A stretch of 64,000 nt of DNA. Source: Thermogemmata fonticola. Its GTDB lineage: Bacteria > Planctomycetota > Planctomycetia > Gemmatales > Gemmataceae. Positions 11,466 to 20,371 of this stretch are shown piece after piece. Location: NCBI RefSeq assembly GCF_013694095.1, contig NZ_JACEFB010000001.1:496001-560000 (forward strand), written 5' to 3'. Under the pieces are notes generated by a model that was given only the letters and a program-made list of their open reading frames with translations, did not search any database and was not told the origin of the DNA. The first letter of the stretch is position 1, and the number at the start of each line of letters is the position of its first letter. Both the position numbers and the translations under genes were made by a program.

Positions 11466-11801
11466 GTGGGAGTGCGCATTCGTTTGAAGCAGATGGGGCG
11501 GCGCCACCGGCTGTATTACCGCATTTGTGCGATGGATTCCCGGCAGCCCCGTGATGGCAAGGTCCTGGAAGAGCTGGGAACTTACGATCCCCATGTGCCT
11601 GATCCAGATGCGGCCGTGACGCTGCGTCCGAGCCGGATCAAATATTGGCTGAGCGTGGGCGCCCAACCGACGGACCACTGCAAGGTGCTGTTCCGCAAAT
11701 ACATGAAGAAATGGGAAGCGATTGAGGCGGAACAGGCCGCCGCCCGGCAAGCCTCGGCCGCCGATGCACCGGCTCCTGCCTCCACAGCTCCCACGGGCTG
11801 A
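11466..11801 (+). CDS. rpsP: 30S ribosomal protein S16
   Basis: Component of the small ribosomal subunit. The GTG start gives MGVRIRLKQMGRRHRLYYRICAMDSRQPRDG, seen here only as its conserved beginning (residues 1-31), then LEELGTYDP and the DRIKYWLSVGAQPTD-type motif, all typical. The 111-residue length exceeds the usual 80-90 because of an Ala-rich tail (about 25 residues) at the C-terminus. trmD follows after 48 bases. No rimM lies between them, although the order rpsP-rimM-trmD-rplS is common in other bacteria. Confidence 0.96.
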   Translation: MGVRIRLKQMGRRHRLYYRICAMDSRQPRDGKVLEELGTYDPHVPDPDAAVTLRPSRIKYWLSVGAQPTDHCKVLFRKYMKKWEAIEAEQAAARQASAADAPAPASTAPTG

Positions 11802-11849
11802 GACTCCCCTTGGGCCTACGGCCCCGTTTCTGGGGGCGAGGAGGAGGGC

Positions 11850-12596
11850 GTGATCCGCTTTGATGTGCTGACCTTATTTCCCGGTCTCTTTGACAGCTAC
11901 CTGCGCCACAGCCTTCTGGAAGACGCCATTGCGAAAGGCCTGGTGCAAGTCCACCTGTGGAATATCCGGGATTGGTCGCACGACAAGCACCACAAAGTGG
12001 ACGATCGACCCTTCGGCGGCGGACCGGGCATGGTGCTTATGGCGCCCCCCGTCGTGGAGTGTGTCGAGGCCGTGCAAGCGCAAGCGCAGCCTCCGGGCCG
12101 GGTCATCCTGCTGACCCCCGCAGGGGAACGCCTCACCCAACCCTTGGTCCGGCGGCTGGCCCAGGAACCCCGCTTGCTTCTCGTGTGCGGGCGCTATGAG
12201 GGATTCGATGAACGCATCCGCGACATTCTGCACCCTTGGGAGATTTCCATCGGCGATTACATCTGCAACGGCGGAGAAGTTCCCGCGATGGTCATCATCG
12301 ATTGCGTGATTCGCTTGGTTCCTGGGGTGTTAGGCGATGAACAGAGTATCGCGGAAGAATCGCATAACACTCCGGGCGAGTTGGAATACCCGCAATATAC
12401 TCGGCCCAGAGTGTACCGCGGGCACGAGGTTCCGCCGGTGCTATTGAGTGGGAACCACGCGGCCATCGCGGCATGGCGGCAGGAACAGGCCGCTTTGCGC
12501 AGCCAGCAGAGGCGCCTCCGGCCTTCCTTGGTCGATGCGCCCCATGAAACCCCGCCGCCCCACTCCTCCTGGCCCGCGGAAAAGGCGACGTCCTAA
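11850..12596 (+). CDS. trmD: tRNA (guanine(37)-N1)-methyltransferase
   Basis: Methylates G37 next to the anticodon, which prevents frameshifting. The 248-residue product begins [18 protein letters not shown] and carries [42 protein letters not shown] and the trefoil-knot motif [40 protein letters not shown], a conserved block near residues 186-210, follows. Start GTG 11850 has a strong GGAGGAGG site. It lies between rpsP and rplS in the common ribosomal/translation operon. Confidence 0.96.
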   Translation: MIRFDVLTLFPGLFDSYLRHSLLEDAIAKGLVQVHLWNIRDWSHDKHHKVDDRPFGGGPGMVLMAPPVVECVEAVQAQAQPPGRVILLTPAGERLTQPLVRRLAQEPRLLLVCGRYEGFDERIRDILHPWEISIGDYICNGGEVPAMVIIDCVIRLVPGVLGDEQSIAEESHNTPGELEYPQYTRPRVYRGHEVPPVLLSGNHAAIAAWRQEQAALRSQQRRLRPSLVDAPHETPPPHSSWPAEKATS

Positions 12597-12682
12597 TCGC
12601 TCAGGAGGACTGTAAGAGACTTCCTTCCAACACCCAAGCGGCCCAATCAGGGCCACATTTTCTCATCCAGGAGAGGTCTATC

Positions 12683-13210
12683 ATGATCGGCACACTGCTG
12701 CGTCATGTTGAGCAACAGTACCTGCGTACGGACATTCCAGACTTCCGCATTGGCGATCGGGTGGAAGTCCACCAGCGAATCCTGGACGGTCCCAAGGAGC
12801 GCATCCAGGTTTTTGAGGGGGATGTGATCGCCCGGCAGCATGATGGCGTCCGGGAAACGTTCACGGTGCGCCGTATTGTCCAGGGAGAAGGCGTGGAGCG
12901 TATTTTCCCCTTGCATTCTCCACGCATTGCGAAGATAGTGGTCAAGAAAGCGGGCAAAGTCCGCCGGGCGAAGCTCTACTACTTGCGGGAACGAGTCGGG
13001 AAAGCCACCCGCATCCGTGAGGATAAGGAACGGCAAGCCCGGATCGACGAGGAACTCCGGCGCGCTGCGGAAGAGGCCGCCAAGGCCGCTGCGGAAGCGG
13101 CGGCTAAGGCCGCCGCCGAGGGCGGAACCAGCAAGTCCGCTCAGAAGAAGAAAGCCAAACGCGAAGCTCAAGCGAGTGGTAACACCGGTGCCAAGGGCAA
13201 AAAGAAATAA
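12683..13210 (+). CDS. rplS: 50S ribosomal protein L19 with a long basic tail
   Basis: Ribosomal protein at the subunit interface. The first 113 residues are normal L19: [47 protein letters not shown] and [19 protein letters not shown] tail of about 60 residues then follows, rich in Ala, Glu and Lys and ending in [12 protein letters not shown] and GKKK. This makes the protein 175 residues instead of about 115. The Ala-rich repeats could form a helix and the basic end may contact rRNA (inference). The 3' end overlaps the likely start of yraN. Confidence 0.95.
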   Translation: MIGTLLRHVEQQYLRTDIPDFRIGDRVEVHQRILDGPKERIQVFEGDVIARQHDGVRETFTVRRIVQGEGVERIFPLHSPRIAKIVVKKAGKVRRAKLYYLRERVGKATRIREDKERQARIDEELRRAAEEAAKAAAEAAAKAAAEGGTSKSAQKKKAKREAQASGNTGAKGKKK

Positions 13211-13742
13211 CCCGTCCTCCCTCTCCTCAGTTGAGCGGCACGACTCCGCACGGGACTCTTCCACCCCTTGGTGGCAGCGCTGGCGTCGGGCACTCTGCCC
13301 TTCCCATGATGATGCTTCCGCCGACCACTTCACCCGTTGGCCTTGGTGGCGGCGGTGGTTTGGCCACCGCTGTGAACGGGCGGTTGCCGCCCATCTCCGC
13401 CGCTTGAAGTTTATCCTCCTCGCCGCCAATCTCCGCCTCTCGCCTGGCGAAATCGACCTCCTCGCTCTGGACGGAGAGACCCTGGTAGTTGTCGAGGTCC
13501 GCTCCACCCAATCCTCCCGGCCAGAAGCGATCCAAGAGATCATGGCCTCGGTCGACCAGCGCAAACAACAGAAGCTGACGCGAGCTGCCCTTGCCTTCCT
13601 TCAGCGTTATCGAGCCTTGGGACAAGTTCCTGTTCGCTTCGATATCGTCGCCGTTGCTTGGCCGCCCCACGCCCGTTATCCCCTCATCCATCACATTCCC
13701 AATGCCTTCGAGGCCCAGGGAAGATTCCAGTTCTTTTCCTGA
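13176..13742 (+). CDS. UPF0102/YraN-family nuclease-like protein
   Basis: Contains the YraN core, a restriction-endonuclease-like fold: [23 protein letters not shown], cited only as the start of the domain (about residues 62-84), then [23 protein letters not shown] with the GEIDL and VEVR active-site-like residues, and later FDIVAV. The role of the family is uncertain. No ATG exists before the domain. The frame offers GTG codons at 13176 and 13188, both inside the rplS tail, so the gene is probably translationally coupled to rplS. The N-terminal 60 residues, Trp/Arg-rich, are not conserved as far as I can tell. Confidence 0.75.
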   Translation: MVTPVPRAKRNNPSSLSSVERHDSARDSSTPWWQRWRRALCPSHDDASADHFTRWPWWRRWFGHRCERAVAAHLRRLKFILLAANLRLSPGEIDLLALDGETLVVVEVRSTQSSRPEAIQEIMASVDQRKQQKLTRAALAFLQRYRALGQVPVRFDIVAVAWPPHARYPLIHHIPNAFEAQGRFQFFS

Positions 13743-13795
13743 ATAAGCCGGTTTTTACCCATAACGCCTGCACCCGGCCCAGCCCATCGCAGGAG

Positions 13796-13810
13796 CCGAG
13801 CCTTGCTCGG
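13796..13810 (+). terminator. Possible weak terminator after the rpsP-yraN operon
   Basis: A perfect hairpin of CCGAGC and GCTCGG with a three-base loop is followed by a pyrimidine-rich TCCCTTCTT run. It lies 54 bases after the yraN stop and before tyrS. The T-tract is broken, so terminator function is uncertain. Confidence 0.3.
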
Positions 13811-13967
13811 TCCCTTCTTCCGATCCCTTCGATCCGCCGCTGTGTCTTGACCTCACTGGCGAAAGTCTCATCCTGAACGGTATCAGGCCGATGAGCAAGC
13901 GATGAGGCGACATACTGTTCGGAGAACATTCGGCCGATCTGTGACGATAGCACAAGGTGGTGAGCTT

Positions 13968-15194
13968 ATGTTTCCTCCTGTGGACGAACAACTCCGCATC
14001 TTATTGCGAGGTGTGGCCCAAATCGAAACCCTCGAAGAATTGCGTGCCCGGTTGGAATGGAGTTACCAAACGGGGCAGCCCTTGCGCATCAAGTACGGGA
14101 TTGATCCAACCGGATTCGATGTCCACTTGGGGCATACGGTTCCCCTGCGCAAGCTCCGGCAATTTCAACAGTTGGGGCACCGAGCTGTTTTGATCATCGG
14201 CACCGCCACAGCGGCAGTGGGAGACCCCAGCGGACGCGATGCCAGCCGCCAAGGGCTGACGCCGGAACAGATCGAGAGAAATGCGCGGACCTACCTGGAG
14301 CAAATCGCCAAGATCATCGACATCCAGGCGGCCGAAGTCCGTGCCAATCACGAGTGGTTCGACCGGTTCCGCTTCCCCGACTTCCTGCGCCTGCTCGGGC
14401 AGACTACCGTCCAACGTCTGCTGGAACGCGACGATTTCAGCAAGCGTCTCCAGGCGAACAGTCCCATTTACCTCCACGAGTGTCTCTATCCCTTGCTCCA
14501 AGGTTGGGATTCGGTGGAAGTGCGAGCGGATGTGGAACTCGGCGGAACCGAGCAGTTGTACAACCTCATGGTCGGGCGCGATCTGCAACGGGCCGCAGGG
14601 CAGAAACCCCAAGTGTGCCTGACCATGCCCATCCTGCGCGGCACCGATGGAGTGAAAAAAATGGGCAAGAGCGTGGGCAATTACATCGGCGTCAGCGAAC
14701 CGCCTCAAGAGATGTTCGGCAAAACCATGCGCATCCCGGACGAACTGATGCCCGAATGGTTCACGCTGCTGACGGATCGCACCGAGGCTGAAATCCAGGC
14801 CATCCTCTCCGGCAAGCCCAACGAAGCCAAAAAAACCTTAGCCGCCGACATCGTTCGCTTCTTCTATGGGGAAGATGCTGCGCAGCAATGCCTGGAAGAA
14901 TGGCGGCGGCAATTCGAGGAAAAAGGCGACCCCGAACAGATGCCGGAAGTCCGCCTGCCGGCGGAGTGGTCCACAGCGGCGAACGTCCCCGTTGTGGACT
15001 TGCTCGTCGCCAGCGGTTTAGCGGCCAGCAAAAGCGAAGCCCGGCGGAAAATCGAGGAGGGGGCCGTCAATTATGGCCCTGATCGAGTGAAAATTACGGA
15101 CGTCAAAGCTACGCTGACACCGCAGGATGGCCTCATCCTCCGCTTAGGACGCAAGCGCGCTCGGCTGCGGACCACCTCCGCTCCTCAAGGCTAA
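13968..15194 (+). CDS. tyrS: Tyrosine--tRNA ligase
   Basis: Class I synthetase that charges tRNA-Tyr. The 408-residue product carries KYGIDPTGFDVHLGHTVPL (HIGH box as HLGH, residues 53-56), VGDPSGRDASR, YPLLQGWDS, ELGGTEQLYNLMVGRDLQ and the KMSKS loop as KKMGKSVGNYIG. A C-terminal S4-like RNA-binding domain (VVDLLVASGLAASKSEARRK) follows. Two signatures deviate slightly: GTDQ reads GTEQ and KMSKS reads KMGKS. ATG 13968 follows AAGGTGGTGAG, the clear ribosome site. It is transcribed alone and convergent with the amidohydrolase gene; the 15195-15417 spacer holds no strong terminator. Confidence 0.93.
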   Translation: MFPPVDEQLRILLRGVAQIETLEELRARLEWSYQTGQPLRIKYGIDPTGFDVHLGHTVPLRKLRQFQQLGHRAVLIIGTATAAVGDPSGRDASRQGLTPEQIERNARTYLEQIAKIIDIQAAEVRANHEWFDRFRFPDFLRLLGQTTVQRLLERDDFSKRLQANSPIYLHECLYPLLQGWDSVEVRADVELGGTEQLYNLMVGRDLQRAAGQKPQVCLTMPILRGTDGVKKMGKSVGNYIGVSEPPQEMFGKTMRIPDELMPEWFTLLTDRTEAEIQAILSGKPNEAKKTLAADIVRFFYGEDAAQQCLEEWRRQFEEKGDPEQMPEVRLPAEWSTAANVPVVDLLVASGLAASKSEARRKIEEGAVNYGPDRVKITDVKATLTPQDGLILRLGRKRARLRTTSAPQG

Positions 15195-15417
15195 CCATCC
15201 GCGGCCCTAGGGTAACATACGCCGTCCTCTCTCTCTCCACTACCTGGCGGCATCTCTCGCACGGTGGCAGGTCTCGTCTGTCCTTCCTGTCTCGCGGCAG
15301 GCAGCATGGGACACGGATGAACGGGACAACTGAACCGAACAGCGTAGGAAGCCGTCGCTCTCCCCTTCTCCTACTCCTTTGCTGCTGCCCCCTTCCCCCT
15401 GTATTCTTTGCCTCCTC

Positions 15418-16845
15418 TTACCGGCTAAGCAAATCCAGAACTGCTGAGGACATGCAGCGCACTCCGGTTTTCAGAGTTGGTTCGGGAACTGGGGCAAAAC
15501 GGTCGGTGTGGAGGCCAGGTAGCGGCGCCCCTCCGGGCTTCTGGGCAGCGGCGTAACGCTCCGGCTCAACGGTCCCCAGAAAGAAGATGAAGATTGGTGT
15601 ATTCTCCGCGGCGTACCGCCCAAAGTCCTCGGCTCCCATGACGGGGGGACGCTCCCGGACATTTTCCGGTCCCAGAATTGACTGGAACACGCGCACGCAC
15701 CGCTCGGTGAGGGCGGGGTCATTGATCGTCGGTGGCGTGTACTCATCCAGGCGAACCCGGATTTCCGGCTCTGGTGCTCGCGCGCTGACAGCCACGGCCC
15801 GGCATATCCGCTCAATGGCTCGCAGGACATGGTCCCGTGTTTCGGTCCGGGTCGTGCGCACCGTCAATTGCAAGCGGACTTCATTGGGTATGATGTTGTG
15901 TTTGGTCCCGCCGTGGATCGATCCGACAGTGATCACGACCGGATCGATCGGATTGACTTCTCGGCTGACGATGGTCTGCAAATCCAAGATGATTCGGGCG
16001 GCTAGAACGACCGGGTCCACGGTCAGATGGGGGGCGGCCCCATGACCGCCTTGGCCTTTGACGACGATGTCCACGGCGTCCGAGGCGGCCAGACTCAAGC
16101 CGGCCCGATAGGCTACCGTTCCGACCGGCAAATGGGCATCGCAGTGCAATGCCAAGGCATAGTCCGGTTTAGGGAAGCGTCGGTATAAACCATCTTCCAG
16201 CATACGCCGGGCGCCCGCGACAATCTCCTCAGCGGGTTGGGCCACAAACAGCAGCGTCCCGCTCCATTCCCCTTTCAGTGCGGTCAGAACCTGTGCTGTT
16301 CCCACCCAACAGGCCATATGCATGTCGTGCCCGCAGGCATGCATCACCCCCACTTCCTGCCCCCAGCGGTCCCGCGTGCGGACCTTGCTGGCATAGGGCA
16401 AGCCGGTCTGTTCGATGATCGGCAGGGCATCCATGTCCGTGCGCACGAGAACGACAGGGCCGCGGCCATTCTTCAAAACCGCCACGACGCCATGCCCGCC
16501 GACCTTTTCCGTGACGTCCCAACCGAGCTGGCGCATCTCCTGGGCGAGCCGGGCCGCTGTTTTTTCCTCCTGCAAGGACAATTCGGGGTGGGCATGCAGT
16601 TCTTGATACAAGCGAACCAGGCCGGGGAGCGAATTATTCAAAAATCCATCAATCTGTTTCTGTCTGGCGAGAATCTTGGACTTCCCTGGAGACTGAGCCG
16701 TATCTCGCAGAGAAAGGTCAAGCGATTTCGGAACCAGGCTGGGCATCGGCGGTTGGGAGGATGCGGTCTTTACCGGCTGGGCCAGGGTGCAGATTCCTGA
16801 ACCGCAACTAGCAATCAGACAAGCAATTAGAGCCATGTGCCGCAT
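15418..16845 (-). CDS. Exported M20-family amidohydrolase
   Basis: Metal-dependent hydrolase of the IAA-amino-acid/hippurate hydrolase type, which splits N-acyl amino acids or related amides. The 475-residue protein starts with a signal peptide whose IASC could be a lipobox, suggesting a lipoprotein (Cys14). The catalytic domain shows LHAHPELSLQE, TDMDALPIIEQTGLPYAS, VMHACGHDMHMA (metal-binding Cys/His) and QPAEEIVAGARRML. The dimerisation domain has KGQGGHGAAPHLTVDPV and the end has MGAEDFGRYAE-like metal ligands. ATG 16845 follows GAGGT; ATG 16836 is an alternative. The substrate cannot be told. Confidence 0.9.
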   Translation of the reverse strand: MRHMALIACLIASCGSGICTLAQPVKTASSQPPMPSLVPKSLDLSLRDTAQSPGKSKILARQKQIDGFLNNSLPGLVRLYQELHAHPELSLQEEKTAARLAQEMRQLGWDVTEKVGGHGVVAVLKNGRGPVVLVRTDMDALPIIEQTGLPYASKVRTRDRWGQEVGVMHACGHDMHMACWVGTAQVLTALKGEWSGTLLFVAQPAEEIVAGARRMLEDGLYRRFPKPDYALALHCDAHLPVGTVAYRAGLSLAASDAVDIVVKGQGGHGAAPHLTVDPVVLAARIILDLQTIVSREVNPIDPVVITVGSIHGGTKHNIIPNEVRLQLTVRTTRTETRDHVLRAIERICRAVAVSARAPEPEIRVRLDEYTPPTINDPALTERCVRVFQSILGPENVRERPPVMGAEDFGRYAAENTPIFIFFLGTVEPERYAAAQKPGGAPLPGLHTDRFAPVPEPTLKTGVRCMSSAVLDLLSR

Positions 16846-16883
16846 GGGTGACCTCACGGTCGGAGGAAGGTAGGGGGAACCAG

Positions 16884-16901
16884 CGGGCAAAAAATTGCCC
16901 G
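16884..16901 (-). other. Hairpin in the leader of the amidohydrolase gene
   Basis: A perfect seven-base-pair inverted repeat, CGGGCAA and TTGCCCG, around four bases, 39 bases upstream of the amidohydrolase start. Read on the plus strand it is followed by a loose T-rich stretch. It could be an attenuator or simply a structured leader; no partner element is seen. Confidence 0.25.
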
Positions 16902-17064
16902 ATTTGACATTTTTTACTCGAATCCGACACCTCCGGTAGCGTATATTTCTATAACCGCATCTCTTTTTTCGCCCAGCATCCATCGCAGAGAGATCCGGTT
17001 GCCTGATACGCCAGCGCGTTAGGGTGTTGGCCCAGTTCTGCACCTGAGGGAGGATTTGTGTACT

Positions 17065-17274
17065 ATGACCATCAAAACTTTGACGCTCAAACAGCGGAAG
17101 TCCATTTTCCAGGCACTTGTCAAGGCCCAAGACCAAGGGATTCCCGTACCGGAATCCAAACAGCGCATTATGGAAAAGTATCAGCTTACACCGGAGCAGT
17201 TGGAATTGATTGAAGAGGAAGGCTTGGAGAAGGAGTGGCCGCCTCTCAACAGCGATGACCATCCCAACTCCTAA
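17065..17274 (+). CDS. Small conserved-looking protein of unknown function
   Basis: Encodes 69 residues: MTIKTLTLKQRKSIFQAL at the start, then helical, charged sequence with PVPESKQRIMEKYQLTPEQL and a very acidic end. The middle looks like a short helix-turn-helix in composition (a helix, a turn before YQLTPEQ, a second helix), but I cannot assign a family. ATG 17065 has GGGAGG ten bases upstream, a strong site, and the start fits codon use of the region. It is divergent from the amidohydrolase and convergent with the diadenylate cyclase gene. Confidence 0.6.
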   Translation: MTIKTLTLKQRKSIFQALVKAQDQGIPVPESKQRIMEKYQLTPEQLELIEEEGLEKEWPPLNSDDHPNS

Positions 17275-17505
17275 GCGGCCTCCCGCTGTAACGTTCCGGC
17301 GCGGTCTTCGGCTGAAGTTCTGGGTGTCATCCGTTGAACCCATCCTGTGTCCATTAGGGTGGGTTCATTGCATTTTCCCGACGGGAGAAGCGAAGACTTT
17401 TTCAGGAGATGAGCTATGCAGAATGCCACGTTTCGGGGGGTAGCTCTGCCGTAAGGTTGGAGGATTCCGAGAGTCGCAGGATATGCTGGGGGATGCTGGC
17501 AACGC

Positions 17506-18447
17506 CTAGCGTTCCGGCTCGTGGGTTTCCAACCGGAAAGGCTGCCAGATGTGGGGGCGGGCCAATGGCTCAATGTGAAGCACTTCCTCGCCTTTTTTGA
17601 AGACGCGGACCGAGCCGGAGGACTGACTGACTGCAAAGGCCACCGCGTTTGTGTGCTTGCTGATCGCTGCGGCGGCCAGATGGCGGGAACCAAAGCCCTT
17701 GCGCAAGTTGACACCATCGGTGCGGGCATTGAGATGGAGGCAGGCAGCTTCGGCGATCCCATCCCGGCTGATCAGGATGGCACCATCCAGCTTGGCGATC
17801 TCCTTGATTTGCTCGCGGACATCCCGCTTGCGCACATCTCTTTCCGCCCGGCTATAACCCCGAAACGGGTTGAAGTTTTGGAAGCGCGATAGGCTTAGCA
17901 CTTTGCGGGTATCGCCCACGACCAGGATGGTGCCGATGGGTTGTCCTTCCCGTCCTTCCCGTCCAATTTCTGTGGCCAATTCCACCACCGCACGCAGAAC
18001 ATCGAGGGGAGCAGCATCCGCCAACACGCGCAAATCTTGGGGTGTGAGCCGTTCCAAATGTTCGCCCAAGTGAATGACACTGAGGGTGTCAATGGGTTCA
18101 GGTCCATCCTCCAGAGTAGCGATACCGTTGTACAGGGCCACCACGTGGGCGCCGGGTTGCAAGTGCTTTTCGGTGACGGCGCGGAGTAAGGCAGCATTCA
18201 TCCGTTCTTGGGTCGGGCGGGGTTCCGAATCGACATCGACAACAATCCAACCTTCCCGATCGCGGAGGGAACGGGTCAAGGCGGGGTTGACCGCTGCCAC
18301 GAGCAGTTTGCAATCTCCCAAAATGCGGGCCACATCCTCCCACGGCAGGCTGGTCTCCGTCAGCAATAGGACGGCGTCAGCGGGCAGGTTTTGGACCAAC
18401 TCCCGCGCCGCTTGTAACAATGCGACGGACTGGGAAGGCAAGCTCAT
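17506..18447 (-). CDS. Diadenylate cyclase (DAC domain), DacZ-like architecture
   Basis: Predicted to make cyclic di-AMP from two ATP. The DAC domain fills about residues 150-290: LDGAILISRDG carries the DGA motif (221-223), and GFGSRHLAAAAISKHTNAVA carries the RHR-type motif as RHL (255-257), followed by VSQSSGSVRVFKKG. The N-terminal 140 residues form an alpha/beta domain (LPADAVLLLTETS, VVALYNGIATLE) that resembles the pyruvate-kinase C-terminal fold. From memory, that arrangement and the RHxAAAAI version match archaeal DacZ more than bacterial CdaA or DisA. There are no membrane segments, so it is cytosolic. Transcribed alone. Confidence 0.82.
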   Translation of the reverse strand: MSLPSQSVALLQAARELVQNLPADAVLLLTETSLPWEDVARILGDCKLLVAAVNPALTRSLRDREGWIVVDVDSEPRPTQERMNAALLRAVTEKHLQPGAHVVALYNGIATLEDGPEPIDTLSVIHLGEHLERLTPQDLRVLADAAPLDVLRAVVELATEIGREGREGQPIGTILVVGDTRKVLSLSRFQNFNPFRGYSRAERDVRKRDVREQIKEIAKLDGAILISRDGIAEAACLHLNARTDGVNLRKGFGSRHLAAAAISKHTNAVAFAVSQSSGSVRVFKKGEEVLHIEPLARPHIWQPFRLETHEPER

Positions 18448-18879
18448 GTCCGGTGCCGGATTTCCAACTGAAAATGTTCCCCAATCGCTTCAATCTATAC
18501 CCTGGACTGCCAGAGGGCTATAGCCCCTCCCGCGCGTCGCAAGTCCACCTTCCATCCTGCGCGTCTTTGCTCTGGTTCAGCGGGTGGGAAATAGCGGATT
18601 TGCCGTCTCAGGTCATCACCATTGGAAACTCGCTCTCAGGAGCGATCGAAGATAGTCCTGCCCCCATCCTTGGCCACAGTCGGCCACTCCGCGGCCTGGA
18701 ACAGCCACTCCGGTCCATCTGGGAGGTTCCCACATCCGCCTCGTCTTGTACAGCTTGCGAGAAATGCGGACAATGGCAAGACGGAAGTCAGTCACACATA
18801 CCCAGAAGATGGCAACTATACTTTCGGGAACGTGGAGTTGGTAAGACACCGGTAGGCTTCGGGGAACAGCGAGGCGAGG
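18448..18879 (+). other. Intergenic region before the transsulfuration genes
   Basis: About 430 bases between the divergent diadenylate cyclase gene and the cystathionine beta-synthase gene. A TATACT at 18817-18822 could serve as a -10 box for the plus-strand genes, but no good -35 box precedes it. I looked for SAM and SAH riboswitch features and saw none. No coding frame is convincing. Confidence 0.35.
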
Positions 18880-20265
18880 ATGCACGAGTCGATTCTGGAC
18901 GCCATTGGGCACACACCCCTGGTGCTGTTGCAGCGGCTGACGCAAGGCTTGCAGGCACGCGTGGCCGTGAAGATCGAGTCAGCCAATCCGGGCGGAAGTA
19001 TCAAAGACCGGGTGGCCTGGGCGATGATCCAGGATGCCGAGCGGAAAGGATTGCTCGCTCCCGGCGGCACGATCATCGAGGCGACGGCGGGCAACACGGG
19101 AGTCGGCCTGGCAATGGTCGCGGCTGTGCGCGGCTACCGCTGCATCTGCGTGTTGCCGGACAAAATGTCCCAGGAAAAAATCGCGCTGCTCAAAGCTTAC
19201 GGAGCGGAGGTGGTCATAACGCCGACTAACGTCCCGCCTGATTCGCCGGAAAGTTACAACGGCGTTGCCGACCGGCTGGCGCGCGAGATTCCCGGAGCCT
19301 GGCGGCCCAACCAATTTGGCAATCTCTCCAATCCGGAGATCCACTACCTGACTACGGGGCCGGAAATCTGGGAGCAAACCAAAGGAAAGGTCACCGTCTT
19401 TGTCGCCGGCGTCGGGACTGGCGGGACTATCACCGGCGTGGCGCGCTACCTCAAGGAACGCAATCCGAACATCCGCGTGGTGGGTGCCGATCCCGAAGGC
19501 TCGGTCTTGTCGGGGGGTACGCCCAAACCCTGGAAAGTCGAAGGGATCGGCGAGGACTTTGTGCCCAAGACATTTTCCAGCCAGTATGTGGACGAGTGGG
19601 AGCGGATCAGCGACGCGGAGTCCTTCCATATCGCCCGGCAGTTGGCCCGCCGGGAGGGATTGCTCCTGGGCGGCAGCAGCGGCACGAACGTGGCAGCGGC
19701 CTTGCGTTACGCCCGCCGCCTAGGCCCGGAACATCTGGTTGTCACAATTGGCTGCGACACCGGCCGCAATTACCTGAGCAAATTCTTCGATGACAACTGG
19801 CTGGCAGAAAACCAACTCACCTATCGCCAGACTCAGCGGCACTCGGTGGCCGACCTGCTCCAGCGCCGCGGACCCAGGCAATTGGCCATCATTCAGCCTG
19901 ATGCTACCGCCGATGAGGCGATTCACCTGATGGAACGTCTCGGCGTCTCTCAATTGCCTGTCCTGGAACAAGGGCGCGCCATCGGCAGCATCCAGGAGAT
20001 CACCTTGGCCCGCCTGCTCCACGATGGCCGGGACCCCACACAGGTCACCATTCGGGAGGTCATGGCGCGGCCTTTGCCCCTTGTGGACCTCCACACGGAC
20101 CTGGACGAAGTATATCGCTTGCTGCTGGCCGGCTACAGCGGCGTGCTGGCCACGGATCGCGATCAGGTTCTGGACATCATCACTCGGATCGACTTGATTC
20201 AATACTGGGACGAAACGCGCACCCACAGCAAAACCGAACCCAGCGAGGAAGCGCCATCCTCGTGA
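18880..20265 (+). CDS. Cystathionine beta-synthase
   Basis: PLP enzyme that condenses serine (or a related substrate) with homocysteine. Residues 1-320 are the fold II catalytic domain: NPGGSIKDRVAW with the PLP lysine (Lys42), EATAGNTGVGLAM, GVGTGGTITGVARYLKE for the phosphate, and LLGGSSGTNVAAAL. Two CBS motifs fill about residues 335-450 (ADEAIHLMERLGVSQLPVLEQG and DEVYRLLLAGYSGVLATDRDQVL being their starts). Total length 461 fits a CBS with regulatory domains rather than cysteine synthase. ATG 18880 follows GAGGCGAGG. It is followed after 106 bases by the gamma-lyase, forming a transsulfuration pair. Confidence 0.9.
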   Translation: MHESILDAIGHTPLVLLQRLTQGLQARVAVKIESANPGGSIKDRVAWAMIQDAERKGLLAPGGTIIEATAGNTGVGLAMVAAVRGYRCICVLPDKMSQEKIALLKAYGAEVVITPTNVPPDSPESYNGVADRLAREIPGAWRPNQFGNLSNPEIHYLTTGPEIWEQTKGKVTVFVAGVGTGGTITGVARYLKERNPNIRVVGADPEGSVLSGGTPKPWKVEGIGEDFVPKTFSSQYVDEWERISDAESFHIARQLARREGLLLGGSSGTNVAAALRYARRLGPEHLVVTIGCDTGRNYLSKFFDDNWLAENQLTYRQTQRHSVADLLQRRGPRQLAIIQPDATADEAIHLMERLGVSQLPVLEQGRAIGSIQEITLARLLHDGRDPTQVTIREVMARPLPLVDLHTDLDEVYRLLLAGYSGVLATDRDQVLDIITRIDLIQYWDETRTHSKTEPSEEAPSS

Positions 20266-20371
20266 TCCTAAGGGTGCCATCCGCCCCGCGCGATAGCGTA
20301 AGCCACGGAGATCCGGAAATCCTACTGCTGCAATCTCCAGCAGATGCACAGGATCAGGAGAAGGAGCAGCC

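Noticed and set aside
18448-18879. Possible SAM or SAH riboswitch before the transsulfuration genes
   Set aside because: No conserved core or matching helices were found by eye.
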